Positions 33,835-42,492 of a stretch of 46,762 bases of DNA are shown here, one piece after another. This DNA is from Aneurinibacillus thermoaerophilus (GTDB taxonomy: Bacteria; Bacillota; Bacilli; Aneurinibacillales; Aneurinibacillaceae). The DNA is taken from contig NZ_FNDE01000030.1 of assembly GCF_900099925.1 (NCBI RefSeq), positions 1 through 46,762 on the forward strand, given 5' to 3'. The notes beneath the pieces were generated by a model. It saw only the letters and a list, made by a program, of their open reading frames with translations. It was not told the DNA's origin and did no database searches. The first letter of the stretch is position 1; each line of letters starts with the position of its first letter. The position numbers were made by a program, and so were the translations under genes.

Positions 33835-34320
33835 ATGGGAAACAAAGCAAAAAACAAAAAATTAACCCCGACCCAAATCGAATACCAAACTTTTGCTAAG
33901 GCGCACGAACCCCCCCGTTCCGTCATCAAAAACTGCCTACGTGCTTTTTTTGTTGGAGGAGCTATTTGCCTGCTTGGTCAATTCATTCAAAAATTTTTTA
34001 TAACCTATTTTAACTTCACAGAAAAAACTGCGGGAAATCCAACGGTAGCTGTACTTATCTTCATTTCTGCTTTACTTACCGGATTGGGCGTGTACGACAA
34101 ATTTTCCCAGTACGCTGGAGCAGGAACAGCTGTTCCTGTAACAGGATTTGCCAATTCTATCGCTTCTGCTGCACTTGAACACAAAAGTGAAGGATTCGTG
34201 CTCGGAGTAGGCGGAAATATGTTTAAAATGGCAGGCTGTGTCATTGTTTTCGGAGTTTTTGCCGCTTTTGTCATCGGGTTGCTGAAATGGGCGTGGACGG
34301 CGTTGGGAGGGATGTCGTAA
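33835..34320 (+). CDS. spoVAC: Stage V sporulation protein AC (SpoVAC)
   Basis: 161 residues: basic N-terminus, then four membrane helices with the SpoVAC motif YAGAGTAVPVTGFANSIASAALEHKSEGF. SpoVAC is a mechanosensitive-type channel in the spore inner membrane that moves Ca-dipicolinate during sporulation and germination. The ATG at 33835 has GAGGAG 7 bases upstream; earlier GTG and ATG are too close to that site. Its stop overlaps the spoVAD start (TAATG). Confidence 0.95.
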   Translation: MGNKAKNKKLTPTQIEYQTFAKAHEPPRSVIKNCLRAFFVGGAICLLGQFIQKFFITYFNFTEKTAGNPTVAVLIFISALLTGLGVYDKFSQYAGAGTAVPVTGFANSIASAALEHKSEGFVLGVGGNMFKMAGCVIVFGVFAAFVIGLLKWAWTALGGMS

Positions 34321-35321
34321 TGCTACAAGGACATCAATCCTGGGTGTTCACGAATCGTCCGGTCATCCTTGCTTCGGCGACAGTCGGTGGGCCGTTCGAA
34401 GCACAGGGAAAAATCGCTGAAGATTTCGATCTTTTGTATGGGGACATCTGGCTACAACAAGATAGCTTCGAAAAAGCGGAGAAAAAAATGATGGAAGATG
34501 CCTGCGATACCGCTATTAAAAAAGCCGGAATCCAAAAGGGAGACATTAACTTTTTTATCGCGGGCGATTTGATGAATCAAATTATTTCCAGCAGCTTTTC
34601 GGCCCGTACTGTTGGCGTCCCTTACCTCGGAATTTTCGGCGCCTGCTCTACATCGATGGAAGGTCTGGCTCTTGCCGCTCAGCTTGTCGACAGCGGTGCC
34701 GCCAAGTACGCTATGGCCGGAACTTGCAGCCATAACGCGACAGCGGAAAAACAATTTCGTTATCCTACGGAATACGGTTCACAAAAACCGCCAACGGCCC
34801 AGTGGACAGTAACCGGAGCTGGCGTCGCCATCGTCGCCGCGTCCGGAGCCGGGCCACGAGTCACCGCCGCCACCGTTGGACGGGTAGTAGACATGGGGAT
34901 CACAGACCCTTTTAATATGGGAGCCGCCATGGCTCCGGCGGCCGTTGATACGATCACAGCCCATTTCCGGGATTTGCAACTCCCGTTCGATCACTATGAT
35001 CTAATTGCTACGGGTGACCTTGGCCAAATTGGTCATTCGATCGCCAAGGATTTATTTGCCAAACATGAAATTCCGATCTCGGATGAACGTCTAACCGATT
35101 GCGGCTTGCTTATTTACAACGAAGATCAACAAGTAATCGCCGGGGGAAGCGGCTGCGCCTGCTGCGCCACCGTGACATACGGACACTTGCTCAGACGGCT
35201 GCGTCAGGGCGAATGGAAACGCATTTTGGTCGTAGCGACCGGTGCTCTGCTTTCTCCGCTCAGCTTTCAGCAAAACGAAACGATTCCGTGTATCGCGCAT
35301 GCCGTAGCTATCGAACAATAA
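34320..35321 (+). CDS. spoVAD: Stage V sporulation protein AD (SpoVAD)
   Basis: 333 residues with the thiolase-like fold of SpoVAD ([20 protein letters not shown], then [18 protein letters not shown]), lacking a full catalytic set. It binds dipicolinic acid at the spore inner membrane. The ATG at 34320 is preceded by GGGAGGG and overlaps the spoVAC stop by one base; an in-frame ATG at 34287 lies within spoVAC. Confidence 0.95.
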   Translation: MLQGHQSWVFTNRPVILASATVGGPFEAQGKIAEDFDLLYGDIWLQQDSFEKAEKKMMEDACDTAIKKAGIQKGDINFFIAGDLMNQIISSSFSARTVGVPYLGIFGACSTSMEGLALAAQLVDSGAAKYAMAGTCSHNATAEKQFRYPTEYGSQKPPTAQWTVTGAGVAIVAASGAGPRVTAATVGRVVDMGITDPFNMGAAMAPAAVDTITAHFRDLQLPFDHYDLIATGDLGQIGHSIAKDLFAKHEIPISDERLTDCGLLIYNEDQQVIAGGSGCACCATVTYGHLLRRLRQGEWKRILVVATGALLSPLSFQQNETIPCIAHAVAIEQ

Positions 35322-35343
35322 ACAGCAAGGAGGCACACAATGC

Positions 35344-35694
35344 ATGATTTTTTTCTGGGCTTTTATCGTAGGTGGAATCATTTGCGTAATCGGTCAATTG
35401 CTAATGGATGTGGCAAAATTGACACCCGCACACACGATGTCCACACTTGTCGTGGCCGGCGCCATTCTGGATGGGCTCGGCCTGTATGAGCCGCTGATCA
35501 AATTTGCCGGAGCAGGAGCAACTGTTCCGATTACAAGCTTTGGAAATGCGCTTGTTCATGGAGCGATACAGGAAATGCAAACAGATGGTGTCATCGGCAT
35601 TATTACGGGAATTTTTGAAGTAACGAGCGCCGGTATTTCTGCGGCTATTATTTTCGGTTTTTTGTGCGCACTTGTGTTTAATCCAAAAGGATAA
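35344..35694 (+). CDS. spoVAEb: Stage V sporulation protein AE, b type (SpoVAEb)
   Basis: 116 residues, four hydrophobic segments, with [21 protein letters not shown], the counterpart of the SpoVAC motif. Completes the SpoVAC-AD-AEb channel set. ATG at 35344; AAGGAGG lies 10 bases upstream. An overlapping ATG at 35340 is out of frame. Confidence 0.94.
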   Translation: MIFFWAFIVGGIICVIGQLLMDVAKLTPAHTMSTLVVAGAILDGLGLYEPLIKFAGAGATVPITSFGNALVHGAIQEMQTDGVIGIITGIFEVTSAGISAAIIFGFLCALVFNPKG

Positions 35695-35725
35695 GCACAT
35701 ACTATCTGCTGTGGAGGTGAAATTC

Positions 35726-35932
35726 ATGACAGTATCTGCACAAGTAAAACAAGCGCTTGCAAGCCTGAAGAGTGCTCAGGCAAGTCTGGAAACATTTGCA
35801 CTGAATACACAAAACCAACAGGCTAAGCAACTGTTCACGCAAAACGCGCAGCAAGCCCAAGCGATTATCAATTCATTAGAAACGCGCGTAAAACAACTAG
35901 AACAAGAAGAACCACAGTACAAAGGGTTCTAA
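35726..35932 (+). CDS. DUF1657 family small protein
   Basis: 68 residues, helical and Gln/Ala-rich, with the DUF1657 pattern LKSAQASLETFALNTQNQQA. Such genes travel with spoVA operons, including the heat-resistance spoVA2mob element; function is unknown. ATG at 35726 follows GGAGGTGA. Its sequence is clearly repeated at the C-terminus of the next gene product. Confidence 0.85.
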   Translation: MTVSAQVKQALASLKSAQASLETFALNTQNQQAKQLFTQNAQQAQAIINSLETRVKQLEQEEPQYKGF

Positions 35933-35949
35933 ACCCGGGAAAAAACATA

Positions 35950-35977
35950 GGAAGACGGGTCACCGACTCCGTCTTCC
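35950..35977 (+). other. hairpin between the DUF1657 and DUF421 genes
   Basis: GGAAGACG/CGTCTTCC, a perfect 8-bp stem with a 12-nt loop and no T run. It could reduce read-through or stabilise the upstream message. Confidence 0.5.
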
Positions 35978-35999
35978 CTGCCATTATGAGGTGAATGGC

Positions 36000-36857
36000 A
36001 TGAATGACGTTATCCACATTGCACTGCGTGCCTTTTTTGCTCTTATTACTTTATTTATTGTTACGCGTTTAAATGGAAAAAAACAGTTAGCCCAACTAAC
36101 ATTTTTCGAGTATGTGTTAGGCATTAGCATCGGGGACATGGCCGCCTACGTCGCCACGGATCTTGAAAACAATCTCGTTCATGGCTATACCAGTTTGCTG
36201 GTTTTTGCCCTGATTCCTTTCCTGGTGGATTATCTTTCACTGAAGAGCAAGTTCGTGCGCGACTTATTCGAGGGAAAAGGCACTGTTCTCATCAAAAACG
36301 GAAAAGTGCTGGAAGAAAACATGAAAAAAGAACGCATCAGCACAGATGAATTGCTTGAACAATTGCGCCTGAAAGGTAATTTTAAAATTGCCGATGTGGA
36401 ATTCGCCATGCTAGAAACAAGCGGAGAATTGAGCGTCATGCCAAAGAAAGAAGCGCAATCCGTAACCCTTAAAGATTTAAACTCTGTTGTTGATGCAGAA
36501 CACGAACCTGAAACTGTCATTATGGACGGAAATATTATACTGGACGCGCTAAAAGCAAGCGGCCACAACATACAATGGCTGAATACGGAATTAGAAAAAG
36601 CAGGTGTTACACTTGATAATGTATTCATCGGACAGGTTGATGCTCAGGGACAATTGTACCTAGACTTGTATAATGACCAGCTTCAAATACCGGAGCCGTC
36701 TGAAAATCAATTACTATTAGCCACATTAAAAAAATGCCAGGCTGAATTTGAATTGTTCGCACTTGAGACAAAGTCAAGCGAATCAAAGAAACTGTACAAC
36801 AAAGCGGCCGCAAAATTGCAAAACGCAGTTGAACAATTAACCCCTTATCTCAAATAA
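36000..36857 (+). CDS. DUF421 (YetF-like) membrane protein with C-terminal DUF1657-like domain
   Basis: 285 residues: two or three membrane helices (about 5-75), a DUF421 cytosolic domain (about 80-215), and a C-terminal stretch (ENQLLLATLKKCQAEFELF onward) resembling the separate DUF1657 protein encoded just upstream. YetF/DUF421 proteins are linked with spoVA2mob operons and spore heat resistance. ATG at 36000 follows GAGGTGA; a GTG nine bases earlier overlaps that site. Last gene of the five-gene operon. Confidence 0.85.
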   Translation: MNDVIHIALRAFFALITLFIVTRLNGKKQLAQLTFFEYVLGISIGDMAAYVATDLENNLVHGYTSLLVFALIPFLVDYLSLKSKFVRDLFEGKGTVLIKNGKVLEENMKKERISTDELLEQLRLKGNFKIADVEFAMLETSGELSVMPKKEAQSVTLKDLNSVVDAEHEPETVIMDGNIILDALKASGHNIQWLNTELEKAGVTLDNVFIGQVDAQGQLYLDLYNDQLQIPEPSENQLLLATLKKCQAEFELFALETKSSESKKLYNKAAAKLQNAVEQLTPYLK

Positions 36858-36859
36858 CA

Positions 36860-36897
36860 ACATCCCACCCTCCATTTGGAAAGCGGGATGTCTTTTT
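36860..36897 (+). terminator. terminator of the spoVA operon
   Basis: ACATCCC/GGGATGT, a 7-bp stem with an 18-nt loop, followed by CTTTTTCTC. The convergent clpB gene may use the same hairpin, but its T run is weak in that direction. Confidence 0.75.
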
Positions 36898-36911
36898 CTC
36901 TATTATCTCTA

Positions 36912-39533
36912 TTAGTCTTCAGGGCGATTTTTCCAATTAAGCGTAAGCTTTTCATTTTCATAATCCACTGTCAGCAATGCGCCTTCCATAATTTTTCCGC
37001 CAATAAGCGCGCGGGCGATCAACGTTTCAAGGTGACGCTGTAAGAACCGGCGCAACGGACGCGCCCCATATACCGGATCATAACCTTCTTTGGCAATATA
37101 AGCTTTGGCCGTTTCCGCCAATTTCAGCTCGATTCCACGCTCTGCGAGCCGTTTTCTTAAATCATCTACAAGCAAATCAACAATCCGGTTGATTTCTTCT
37201 GTAGTCAACGGCTTAAACAACACAATTTCATCGACCCGGTTCAAAAATTCAGGTCTAAAATGCATCCGCAACTCTGCCATTACTTGTTCGCGCGCTTCAT
37301 CCTTAATATCTCCGTCTTCCGTAATTCCCTCCAGCAAATAAGCGGAGCCAATGTTAGATGTCATGATAATGACGGTATTTTTAAAATCGACCGTACGTCC
37401 CTGCGAATCAGTAATTCTTCCATCATCCAGCACTTGCAACAATACATTAAATACATCATGGTGCGCTTTTTCGATTTCATCAAACAAAACAACGGAATAC
37501 GGTTTGCGGCGCACCGCCTCCGTCAGCTGTCCGCCCTCTTCAAATCCGACATAGCCGGGCGGTGCGCCAATCAGGCGGGATACGCTATGCTTCTCCATAT
37601 ATTCGCTCATATCAATGCGCACTATATTGTCTTCCGTATCGAACAGCGTCTCAGCGAGCGTTTTGGCTAACTCTGTTTTCCCGACGCCGGTCGGTCCAAG
37701 GAAGATAAAGGAGCCAATCGGACGGCGCGGATCTTTAATGCCTGCTCGGGCACGAATAATGGCATCCGCTACGCGATCTACCGCTTCATCCTGACCGATA
37801 ACACGCCGGTGCAAAATTTTATCAAGCTTAAGCAGCTTCTCCCGCTCGCCTTCCACCAGCTTGGAAAGTGGAATGCCTGTCCAGCGAGAAATAATGCGGG
37901 TGATCTCGTCTTCCGTCACCTCTTCCCGCAGCAAAGAGCCTTCCATCTTGCGGGACGCCTGCTTTTCTTCTTCCACTTTCAACCTCTTTTCTGCTTCCGG
38001 AAGCTTGCCGTACTTAAGTTCAGCGGCTTTATTCAAATCGTATTCACGTTCCGCCCGCGCGATCGCCTGATGAATTTGTTCGATTTCTTCACGCAGCTTC
38101 CGAATGTTCCCCAGCGCCTGCTTTTCGCTTTCCCACTGTGCTTTCATCGCCGCCAGCCGTTCACGGCGCTCGGTCAGTTCTTTCCGCAATTGTTCCAGCC
38201 GCTCCTGACTCGCCGGATCTGTTTCTTTTTTCAACGCAGCTTCTTCAATTTCCAACTGCATCACGCGTCGCGCCACTTCATCAAGCTCGGCCGGCATGGA
38301 ATCAATTTCGGTGCGAATCATGGCGCACGCTTCGTCCACAAGATCGATCGCTTTATCCGGCAAGAACCGATCCATAATATAGCGATGCGATAACACGGCC
38401 GCCGTAACCAACGCATTGTCGTGAATTTTGACACCATGAAACACTTCAAATCGCTCTTTAAGACCGCGCAAAATCGAAATCGTATCCTCTACCGTCGGTT
38501 CATCCGCTATCACTGTCTGAAAACGACGTTCGAGCGCCGCATCTTTCTCAATATATTTACGGTATTCATCAAGCGTTGTGGCACCAATACAGTGCAGTTC
38601 GCCGCGGGCTAGCATCGGCTTCAGCAGATTGCCCGCATCCATCGCACCTTCCGTCCGACCCGCACCAACAATCGTATGAATCTCGTCGATGAAGAGCAGG
38701 ATTTTGCCTTCGCTCCGCTTAATTTCTTGCAACACGGCTTTCAGCCGTTCTTCAAATTCACCCCTGTATTTGGCACCGGCGATGAGCGCGCCCATATCAA
38801 GCGCAAAAATTCGTTTATCGCGCAATCCTTCCGGCACGTCCCCGCGCACAATTCTGTGGGCCAGCCCCTCAACGATAGCCGTTTTCCCTACTCCCGGCTC
38901 CCCGATAAGAACGGGATTGTTTTTCGTCTTACGGGACAGTATCCGGATAACATGACGAATTTCCGCATCGCGGCCAATGACCGGATCCAACTTATTGCGG
39001 CGGGCCGCTTCTACCAAATCATATCCATACTTCTCAAGCGCTTCATATGTGGTTTCCGGTGTCGCACTTGTGACGCGCTGTCCCCCTCTTACTTCATGCA
39101 AAACGGCAAGAAATGCTTCACGAGTAACAGCATGAGCAGCAAAAATATTGTGCAACGTTGTTTTCTTCGCTTCCTCCAAAATGCCAAGAAACAAATGCTC
39201 AACCGACACATATTCATCATGCATCGCTTTCGCTTCATCTTCCGCTTTCAATAAAATACTGTTGACCGCAGGACTTATATAAATTTTGCCCGCTTCTCGC
39301 CCTGGACCAGATACGCGAGGCTTTTGTGAGATTCTTTTTTCCACTTCTCGCGTTATCGTTTCGCAAGGGATATTCATTCTGTTCAGCAAGCGCGGCAACA
39401 GTCCTTCATGCTGCGTCAACAAAGCAAGCAGCAAGTGTTCCGTTTCCACTTCAGGATTCCCGTACCGAAGCGCCTTCGTTTCCGCCTGTTGAATCGCTTC
39501 CAGCGATTTCTGGGTGAAACGGTTCATATCCAT
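36912..39533 (-). CDS. clpB: ATP-dependent disaggregase ClpB
   Basis: 873 residues. Clp N-domain repeats (about 1-145), first AAA+ module (Walker [10 protein letters not shown], Walker [10 protein letters not shown]), a coiled-coil middle domain of about 110 residues (about 400-510), and the second AAA+ module ([19 protein letters not shown]). The long middle domain and no ClpP-binding tripeptide loop mark it as ClpB rather than ClpC. It rescues aggregated proteins with DnaK. ATG at 39533 follows GGAGG. No CIRCE or CtsR operator is evident upstream. Confidence 0.95.
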   Translation of the reverse strand: MDMNRFTQKSLEAIQQAETKALRYGNPEVETEHLLLALLTQHEGLLPRLLNRMNIPCETITREVEKRISQKPRVSGPGREAGKIYISPAVNSILLKAEDEAKAMHDEYVSVEHLFLGILEEAKKTTLHNIFAAHAVTREAFLAVLHEVRGGQRVTSATPETTYEALEKYGYDLVEAARRNKLDPVIGRDAEIRHVIRILSRKTKNNPVLIGEPGVGKTAIVEGLAHRIVRGDVPEGLRDKRIFALDMGALIAGAKYRGEFEERLKAVLQEIKRSEGKILLFIDEIHTIVGAGRTEGAMDAGNLLKPMLARGELHCIGATTLDEYRKYIEKDAALERRFQTVIADEPTVEDTISILRGLKERFEVFHGVKIHDNALVTAAVLSHRYIMDRFLPDKAIDLVDEACAMIRTEIDSMPAELDEVARRVMQLEIEEAALKKETDPASQERLEQLRKELTERRERLAAMKAQWESEKQALGNIRKLREEIEQIHQAIARAEREYDLNKAAELKYGKLPEAEKRLKVEEEKQASRKMEGSLLREEVTEDEITRIISRWTGIPLSKLVEGEREKLLKLDKILHRRVIGQDEAVDRVADAIIRARAGIKDPRRPIGSFIFLGPTGVGKTELAKTLAETLFDTEDNIVRIDMSEYMEKHSVSRLIGAPPGYVGFEEGGQLTEAVRRKPYSVVLFDEIEKAHHDVFNVLLQVLDDGRITDSQGRTVDFKNTVIIMTSNIGSAYLLEGITEDGDIKDEAREQVMAELRMHFRPEFLNRVDEIVLFKPLTTEEINRIVDLLVDDLRKRLAERGIELKLAETAKAYIAKEGYDPVYGARPLRRFLQRHLETLIARALIGGKIMEGALLTVDYENEKLTLNWKNRPED

Positions 39534-39740
39534 AGATGTGTGCGCCTCCTTCTTCCTTTCATTTTTTCTGATTGACATAATAAAATCATAACACTTCTAT
39601 TATAGCCTGTTTTTCGTTCCGGCTTAATCAAGCCAAAATATAAAAACCTAATTTTGAAAGCCAGCAGTGCGACGGAGTAAAACAGAATTTCTTCTCACAT
39701 ACTATTTCTATAGGTGCAAGAATTACAGGAGGAGATTAGT

Positions 39741-39893
39741 ATGGATCAGGAAAAGATAGGAACTCCGACAACGCTCAGAGAGCTGGAGGAAAAGCACAAA
39801 AAGCAGAAGCAGGCACCCAGTACACCAGAACGCAATCAAAAGTTGGAAGATATAGGAAAGAGAAAGGAGGAACATGTGCAAGATGAACCTTGA
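39741..39893 (+). CDS. Small hydrophilic protein, unknown function
   Basis: 50 residues, rich in Lys, Glu and Gln, probably helical or disordered (LRELEEKHKKQKQ in the middle), no membrane segment. ATG at 39741 is preceded by AGGAGGAG at good spacing. It lies alone between the divergent clpB and convergent hsp20 genes. No family is recognised. Low-complexity charged peptides of this size occur as spore or stress proteins in Bacilli, but that is only a suggestion. Confidence 0.55.
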   Translation: MDQEKIGTPTTLRELEEKHKKQKQAPSTPERNQKLEDIGKRKEEHVQDEP

Positions 39894-39957
39894 TCCCGAT
39901 ACATATAGACGTATATTGTCGCTAAATCGGAGCTTAGGACAAAAAAATCCCTGCTAA
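39874..39957 (+). CDS. possible overlapping 27-residue peptide
   Basis: ATG at 39874 lies inside the end of the 50-residue gene, 3 bases after AGGAGG (tight), and encodes MCKMNLDPDTYRRILSLNRS and seven more residues. A second in-frame ATG at 39883 has better context only at long spacing. The stop lies in the terminator stem. Could be real or chance. Confidence 0.25.
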   Translation: MCKMNLDPDTYRRILSLNRSLGQKNPC

Positions 39958-39969
39958 CAAGCGGGGATT
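39941..39969 (-). terminator. terminator shared by hsp20 (and the small plus-strand gene)
   Basis: AATCCC(T)GC/GC(G)GGGATT with a 6-nt loop; on the minus strand it is followed by TTTTTTT. It ends hsp20 and may also end the convergent small gene. Confidence 0.75.
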
Positions 39970-40041
39970 CATTATTATCTGTATGAGAAGCATTGCGTCT
40001 GCATATGAAACGCTTAGAGCGCTTTCGTGTTTCGCTTATCT

Positions 40042-40470
40042 TTAATGGAATTCTACGTCAATTCTCTTGTTATTGTGCTGCTTTACTTTCGGCATCCGTA
40101 TCTCAAGCACCCCGTTTCTGTACGTCGCTTTTACCCCTTCAGCCGAAACACGAGCAGGCAACGTCACCAAACGATGAAAACGTCCAATAAACCGTTCTTG
40201 CCTGTGCATTTGCTCTTCTTTCGTTTCATGAACTCTGTTAACACTTCCGCTGATCGAAAGTACATTATTTTCGACATCAATATTAATGTCTTCTTTTCTC
40301 TCTAATCCGGGAATATCACAAGATGCTACAATTTCGTTCTCAGTCTCATGTATGTCGATCCGAGGGACGCCAAAATCCTTATCAGCCGGAAAACCGGTTG
40401 CAAAGAACTGATCGAGCTCTCTTCTTAAATTTTCAAGGTGACGAAATGGCTCGTAAGGAATTAGGGCCAT
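40042..40470 (-). CDS. Small heat shock protein, Hsp20/alpha-crystallin family
   Basis: 142 residues with the alpha-crystallin domain (about 40-130): DIHETENEIVASCDIPG, NGVLEIRMPK near the end, and a basic C-terminus. An ATP-independent holdase that keeps unfolding proteins soluble. ATG at 40470 follows AGGAGG. Neighbour to clpB, which could refold its clients. Confidence 0.93.
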   Translation of the reverse strand: MALIPYEPFRHLENLRRELDQFFATGFPADKDFGVPRIDIHETENEIVASCDIPGLERKEDINIDVENNVLSISGSVNRVHETKEEQMHRQERFIGRFHRLVTLPARVSAEGVKATYRNGVLEIRMPKVKQHNNKRIDVEFH

Positions 40471-40676
40471 GCTCGTTGCCTCCTATCGCTTATTTTTATA
40501 CAAAAATATATTTTCCCCCTCCATTATTTTTTATGCATTTGATGATTCATTGGCTCCACATTAAAACATATTTGTATTTATTTGGAGCAGGAAACTTTAT
40601 CGATCAAAAATCTGCATACATCATTTCCTGCGAGTCCAGCATAATTTTAATAAGGTGAAGCAGCACCTGGCTGCTG

Positions 40677-40706
40677 TTTACATTTTCTTGAGAATAGTGT
40701 TATACT
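40677..40706 (+). promoter_or_regulatory. sigma-A promoter for the YitT-family gene
   Basis: TTTACA (40677-40682), 18-bp spacer, TATACT (40701-40706). It lies about 40 bp upstream of the gene; a small AGCAG/CTGCT stem (about 40660-40675) precedes it. Confidence 0.6.
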
Positions 40707-40744
40707 TTCAAACGTATTTTCCTGCATCAATAGGGGTTAGGAGC

Positions 40745-41626
40745 GTGGAAACAACCATGGCTACAACACTCTATCGTAGAATCATGTCCTTGAATCCTAA
40801 AGTAATTTTGGGATTGGAATACGTAGAAATACTCATTGGTTCAACGATTGTTGCTTTAGCTTTTACTCTGTTTTTATTGCCAAATGAAATTGCCGCCGGC
40901 GGAATTAGCGGCCTTAGCACCATTTTTTACGGATTATTTGGCTGGAAGCCATCTTATGTTCAATGGGCATTCAATCTTCCCTTATTCTTCTTAGGAACCC
41001 TTTTGCTCGGAAAAGAATTCAGTTTAAAAACCCTTGTGGGAACAACGTTTTTACCTTTTGTCGTTTATTTGACGGAAGGAATAAAACCAGCGACCACCGA
41101 TCCGCTTTTAGGAGCGCTGTTTGGCGGATTGGGTGTGGGCTTAGGGCTTGGCATCGTATTCCGCGGAAAAGGCTCCACTGGCGGAACGGCGCTTGTCGGC
41201 CATATTATTCACAAATTCACCAATCTATCACTGGGAATTTGCATGGTGATTATTGATGGTCTGATTGTTGTTACATCTGCTTTCGTGTTTAGCTTTGAGC
41301 AGGCGCTTTACGCTTTAATCAGCATCTATTTAACCGGAAAGATCATTGATATTGTACAATTAGGCTTAAGCTATACAAAAATGGCCATCATTATCTCGGA
41401 TAAAGATGAAGAAATTCGTCACGTAATTTTAAATGAAATCGATAGAGGGGTTACGAAAATAACCGGCATAGGCGGCTACACGAATGAAAAACGTCCGGTT
41501 TTACTATGCGTACTTGAACAAAGCGAACTGTCAAAATTAAAGCAGCTAGTTAAAAACGCCGATCCTTCTGCGTTCGTTATTATATCCAATTCTATAGAAG
41601 TATTGGGCGAAGGATTCAAGCGCTAA
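40745..41626 (+). CDS. YitT family membrane protein (DUF161-DUF2179)
   Basis: About 293 residues. Five or six membrane helices with repeated NEIAAGGISGLSTI and RGKGSTGGTALVGHII motifs (YitT/DUF161), then a C-terminal DUF2179 domain (about 205-290) of the kind seen in YitT proteins. Suspected transporter; substrate unknown. The GTG at 40745 sits behind AGGGG; an ATG four codons later (40757) is an equally possible start. Confidence 0.85.
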   Translation: METTMATTLYRRIMSLNPKVILGLEYVEILIGSTIVALAFTLFLLPNEIAAGGISGLSTIFYGLFGWKPSYVQWAFNLPLFFLGTLLLGKEFSLKTLVGTTFLPFVVYLTEGIKPATTDPLLGALFGGLGVGLGLGIVFRGKGSTGGTALVGHIIHKFTNLSLGICMVIIDGLIVVTSAFVFSFEQALYALISIYLTGKIIDIVQLGLSYTKMAIIISDKDEEIRHVILNEIDRGVTKITGIGGYTNEKRPVLLCVLEQSELSKLKQLVKNADPSAFVIISNSIEVLGEGFKR

Positions 41627-41688
41627 TCCACTCCTCTTATCATTTCTAATTTTGTTATTCGAAGGTTGAAAAGTTACTAACCATTAAA

Positions 41689-41725
41689 AAAGGGGCTGTC
41701 CTAAAAATAATGGGCCAACCCCTTT
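41689..41725. terminator. imperfect hairpin AAAGGGG...CCCCTTT
   Basis: AAAGGGG (41689-41695) and CCCCTTT (41719-41725) enclose a partly paired loop. On the minus strand the right end is followed by T residues. It lies 60 bp after the YitT gene. A second stem CCCCT/AGGGG is at about 41754-41774. The rest of 41627-41880 shows nothing recognisable. Confidence 0.4.
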
Positions 41726-41880
41726 CATATTTACGAATTCATGTGACTAAACGCCCCTTCATTCATTGAGGGGATAAAAATCGCTTGGCTCAAAATCCCG
41801 GTATAGGATGGTAAGAAGAAACATAATATCATTTATCTATCCTCTCACCATAAAATCGACATCGAAATATCAACTACAGC

Positions 41881-41915
41881 CAAAAAAAAAAAGAGTATGC
41901 TCCATTTCTACTCTT
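41881..41915 (-). terminator. terminator of small membrane-protein gene A
   Basis: AAGAGTA/TACTCTT (7 bp, 11-nt loop) followed on the minus strand by a T run of nine or more. It overlaps the stop codon of the 36-residue gene. Confidence 0.75.
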
Positions 41916-42018
41916 TACTTTTTATCATTTTATATCCTAACCATGTTATAACAAATGTAGCCACCATCAAAACAGTAAAAACTATCAAGAATATGCCATC
42001 GAAAGTTTCCGTATTCAT
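41908..42018 (-). CDS. Small single-span membrane protein A (36 residues)
   Basis: An acidic N-terminus (MNTETFDG) is followed by about 20 hydrophobic residues (IFLIVFTVLMVATFVITWLG) and a basic tail (YKMIKSKE). ATG at 42018 follows AAGGAGGAAC. Bounded by a good terminator. It shares an upstream element with a second tiny membrane-protein gene 160 bp away. Resembles regulatory or subunit micropeptides such as CydS or KdpF in layout only; no homology is claimed. Confidence 0.65.
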   Translation of the reverse strand: MNTETFDGIFLIVFTVLMVATFVITWLGYKMIKSKE

Positions 42019-42087
42019 GGATCGTTCCTCCTTAATCAAATCAATCTCCTATTTATTTTAATTCAAAATTTCGATATCTTTATGAGA

Positions 42088-42108
42088 CTTTTATGAATAA
42101 TTATTGAA
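42088..42108 (-). promoter_or_regulatory. shared upstream element, copy A
   Basis: CTTTTATGAATAATTATTGA(A) on the plus strand; on the minus strand it is followed by the 11-bp-spaced hexamers TTCATA-N5-CTCATA. A 20-of-21 copy lies upstream of gene B (42325-42345). It lies about 70 bp from the start of gene A. Confidence 0.55.
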
Positions 42109-42133
42109 ATATGTTGAGGTTCACGGTTAGTGA

Positions 42134-42183
42134 TAGCAAACAAAAAGTCCGAGCACGCCGGGTTTCATGGTTTGTGTTTGCTA
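42134..42183 (-). repeat. inverted repeat TAGCAAACA/TGTTTGCTA at the end of gene B
   Basis: A perfect 9-bp inverted repeat encloses a 32-nt loop that itself contains CCGAGCACGCCGGG-like GC-rich sequence. The left arm on the minus strand includes the gene B stop codon. Probably the terminator or 3' structure of gene B. Confidence 0.5.
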
Positions 42184-42267
42184 TTCATTTTTTAGTGACT
42201 TAGACGCTCCAAATAAAACCGCCACTCCAGAAACAAGACAAACAGCAAGTAAAACTATATATCCCAT
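42181..42267 (-). CDS. Small single-span membrane protein B (28 residues)
   Basis: MGYIVLLAVCLVSGVAVLFG then ASKSLKNE: one hydrophobic span and a short charged tail. ATG at 42267 follows AAGGAG nine bases upstream. It shares a 21-bp upstream element with gene A. Minus-strand upstream hexamers TTAATA-N5-TTAATA resemble a PhoP-type direct repeat. Function unknown. Confidence 0.6.
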   Translation of the reverse strand: MGYIVLLAVCLVSGVAVLFGASKSLKNE

Positions 42268-42324
42268 GTTCACATTCTCCTTATACTAGATAATCATTTT
42301 CATATTAACATAGTATTAATAATG

Positions 42325-42345
42325 CTTTTGTGAATAATTATTGAA
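42325..42345 (-). promoter_or_regulatory. shared upstream element, copy B
   Basis: CTTTTGTGAATAATTATTGA(A), identical to copy A except for one base, about 58 bp upstream of gene B. Confidence 0.55.
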
Positions 42346-42351
42346 CGATCC

Positions 42352-42389
42352 AAAAATCCCCGCCAAACATTTAATAATTTGGCGGGGAT
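42352..42389 (-). terminator. intrinsic terminator downstream of the chemoreceptor gene
   Basis: ATCCCCGCCAAA/TTTGGCGGGGAT, a perfect 12-bp stem with a 10-nt loop, followed on the minus strand by TTTTTGG. It lies about 100 bp after the chemoreceptor stop; no gene is seen in 42390-42492. Confidence 0.9.
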
Positions 42390-42492
42390 GCTGGTATGGG
42401 ATCATCTGAGCCATTTACTTACCTGTTTTCTCTTCATTCTGACATTTCGTTTGGCAGCTTGCTTGAATTCTAAAAGAAACTGTAAAATTCAA

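Noticed and set aside
36230-36628. 132-codon minus-strand frame opposite the DUF421 gene
   Set aside because: Ser/Phe-rich shadow of a well supported plus-strand gene with ribosome site and family match.
37809-38393. 194-codon plus-strand frame opposite clpB
   Set aside because: Antisense shadow of the ClpB coding sequence, with Phe/Arg-rich composition and no ribosome site.
39572-39600. Plus-strand TTGACA promoter in the clpB upstream region
   Set aside because: No -10 at 16-18 bp and no suitably placed gene until 39741.
41689-41725. IS element end suggested by GGGGCTGTCC-like sequence
   Set aside because: Only one copy, no matching inverted partner at element distance and no transposase; treated as a hairpin.
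42118-42180. CydS or KdpF identity for the two tiny membrane proteins
   Set aside because: Size and topology fit, but sequence does not clearly match and no cyd or kdp genes are adjacent.
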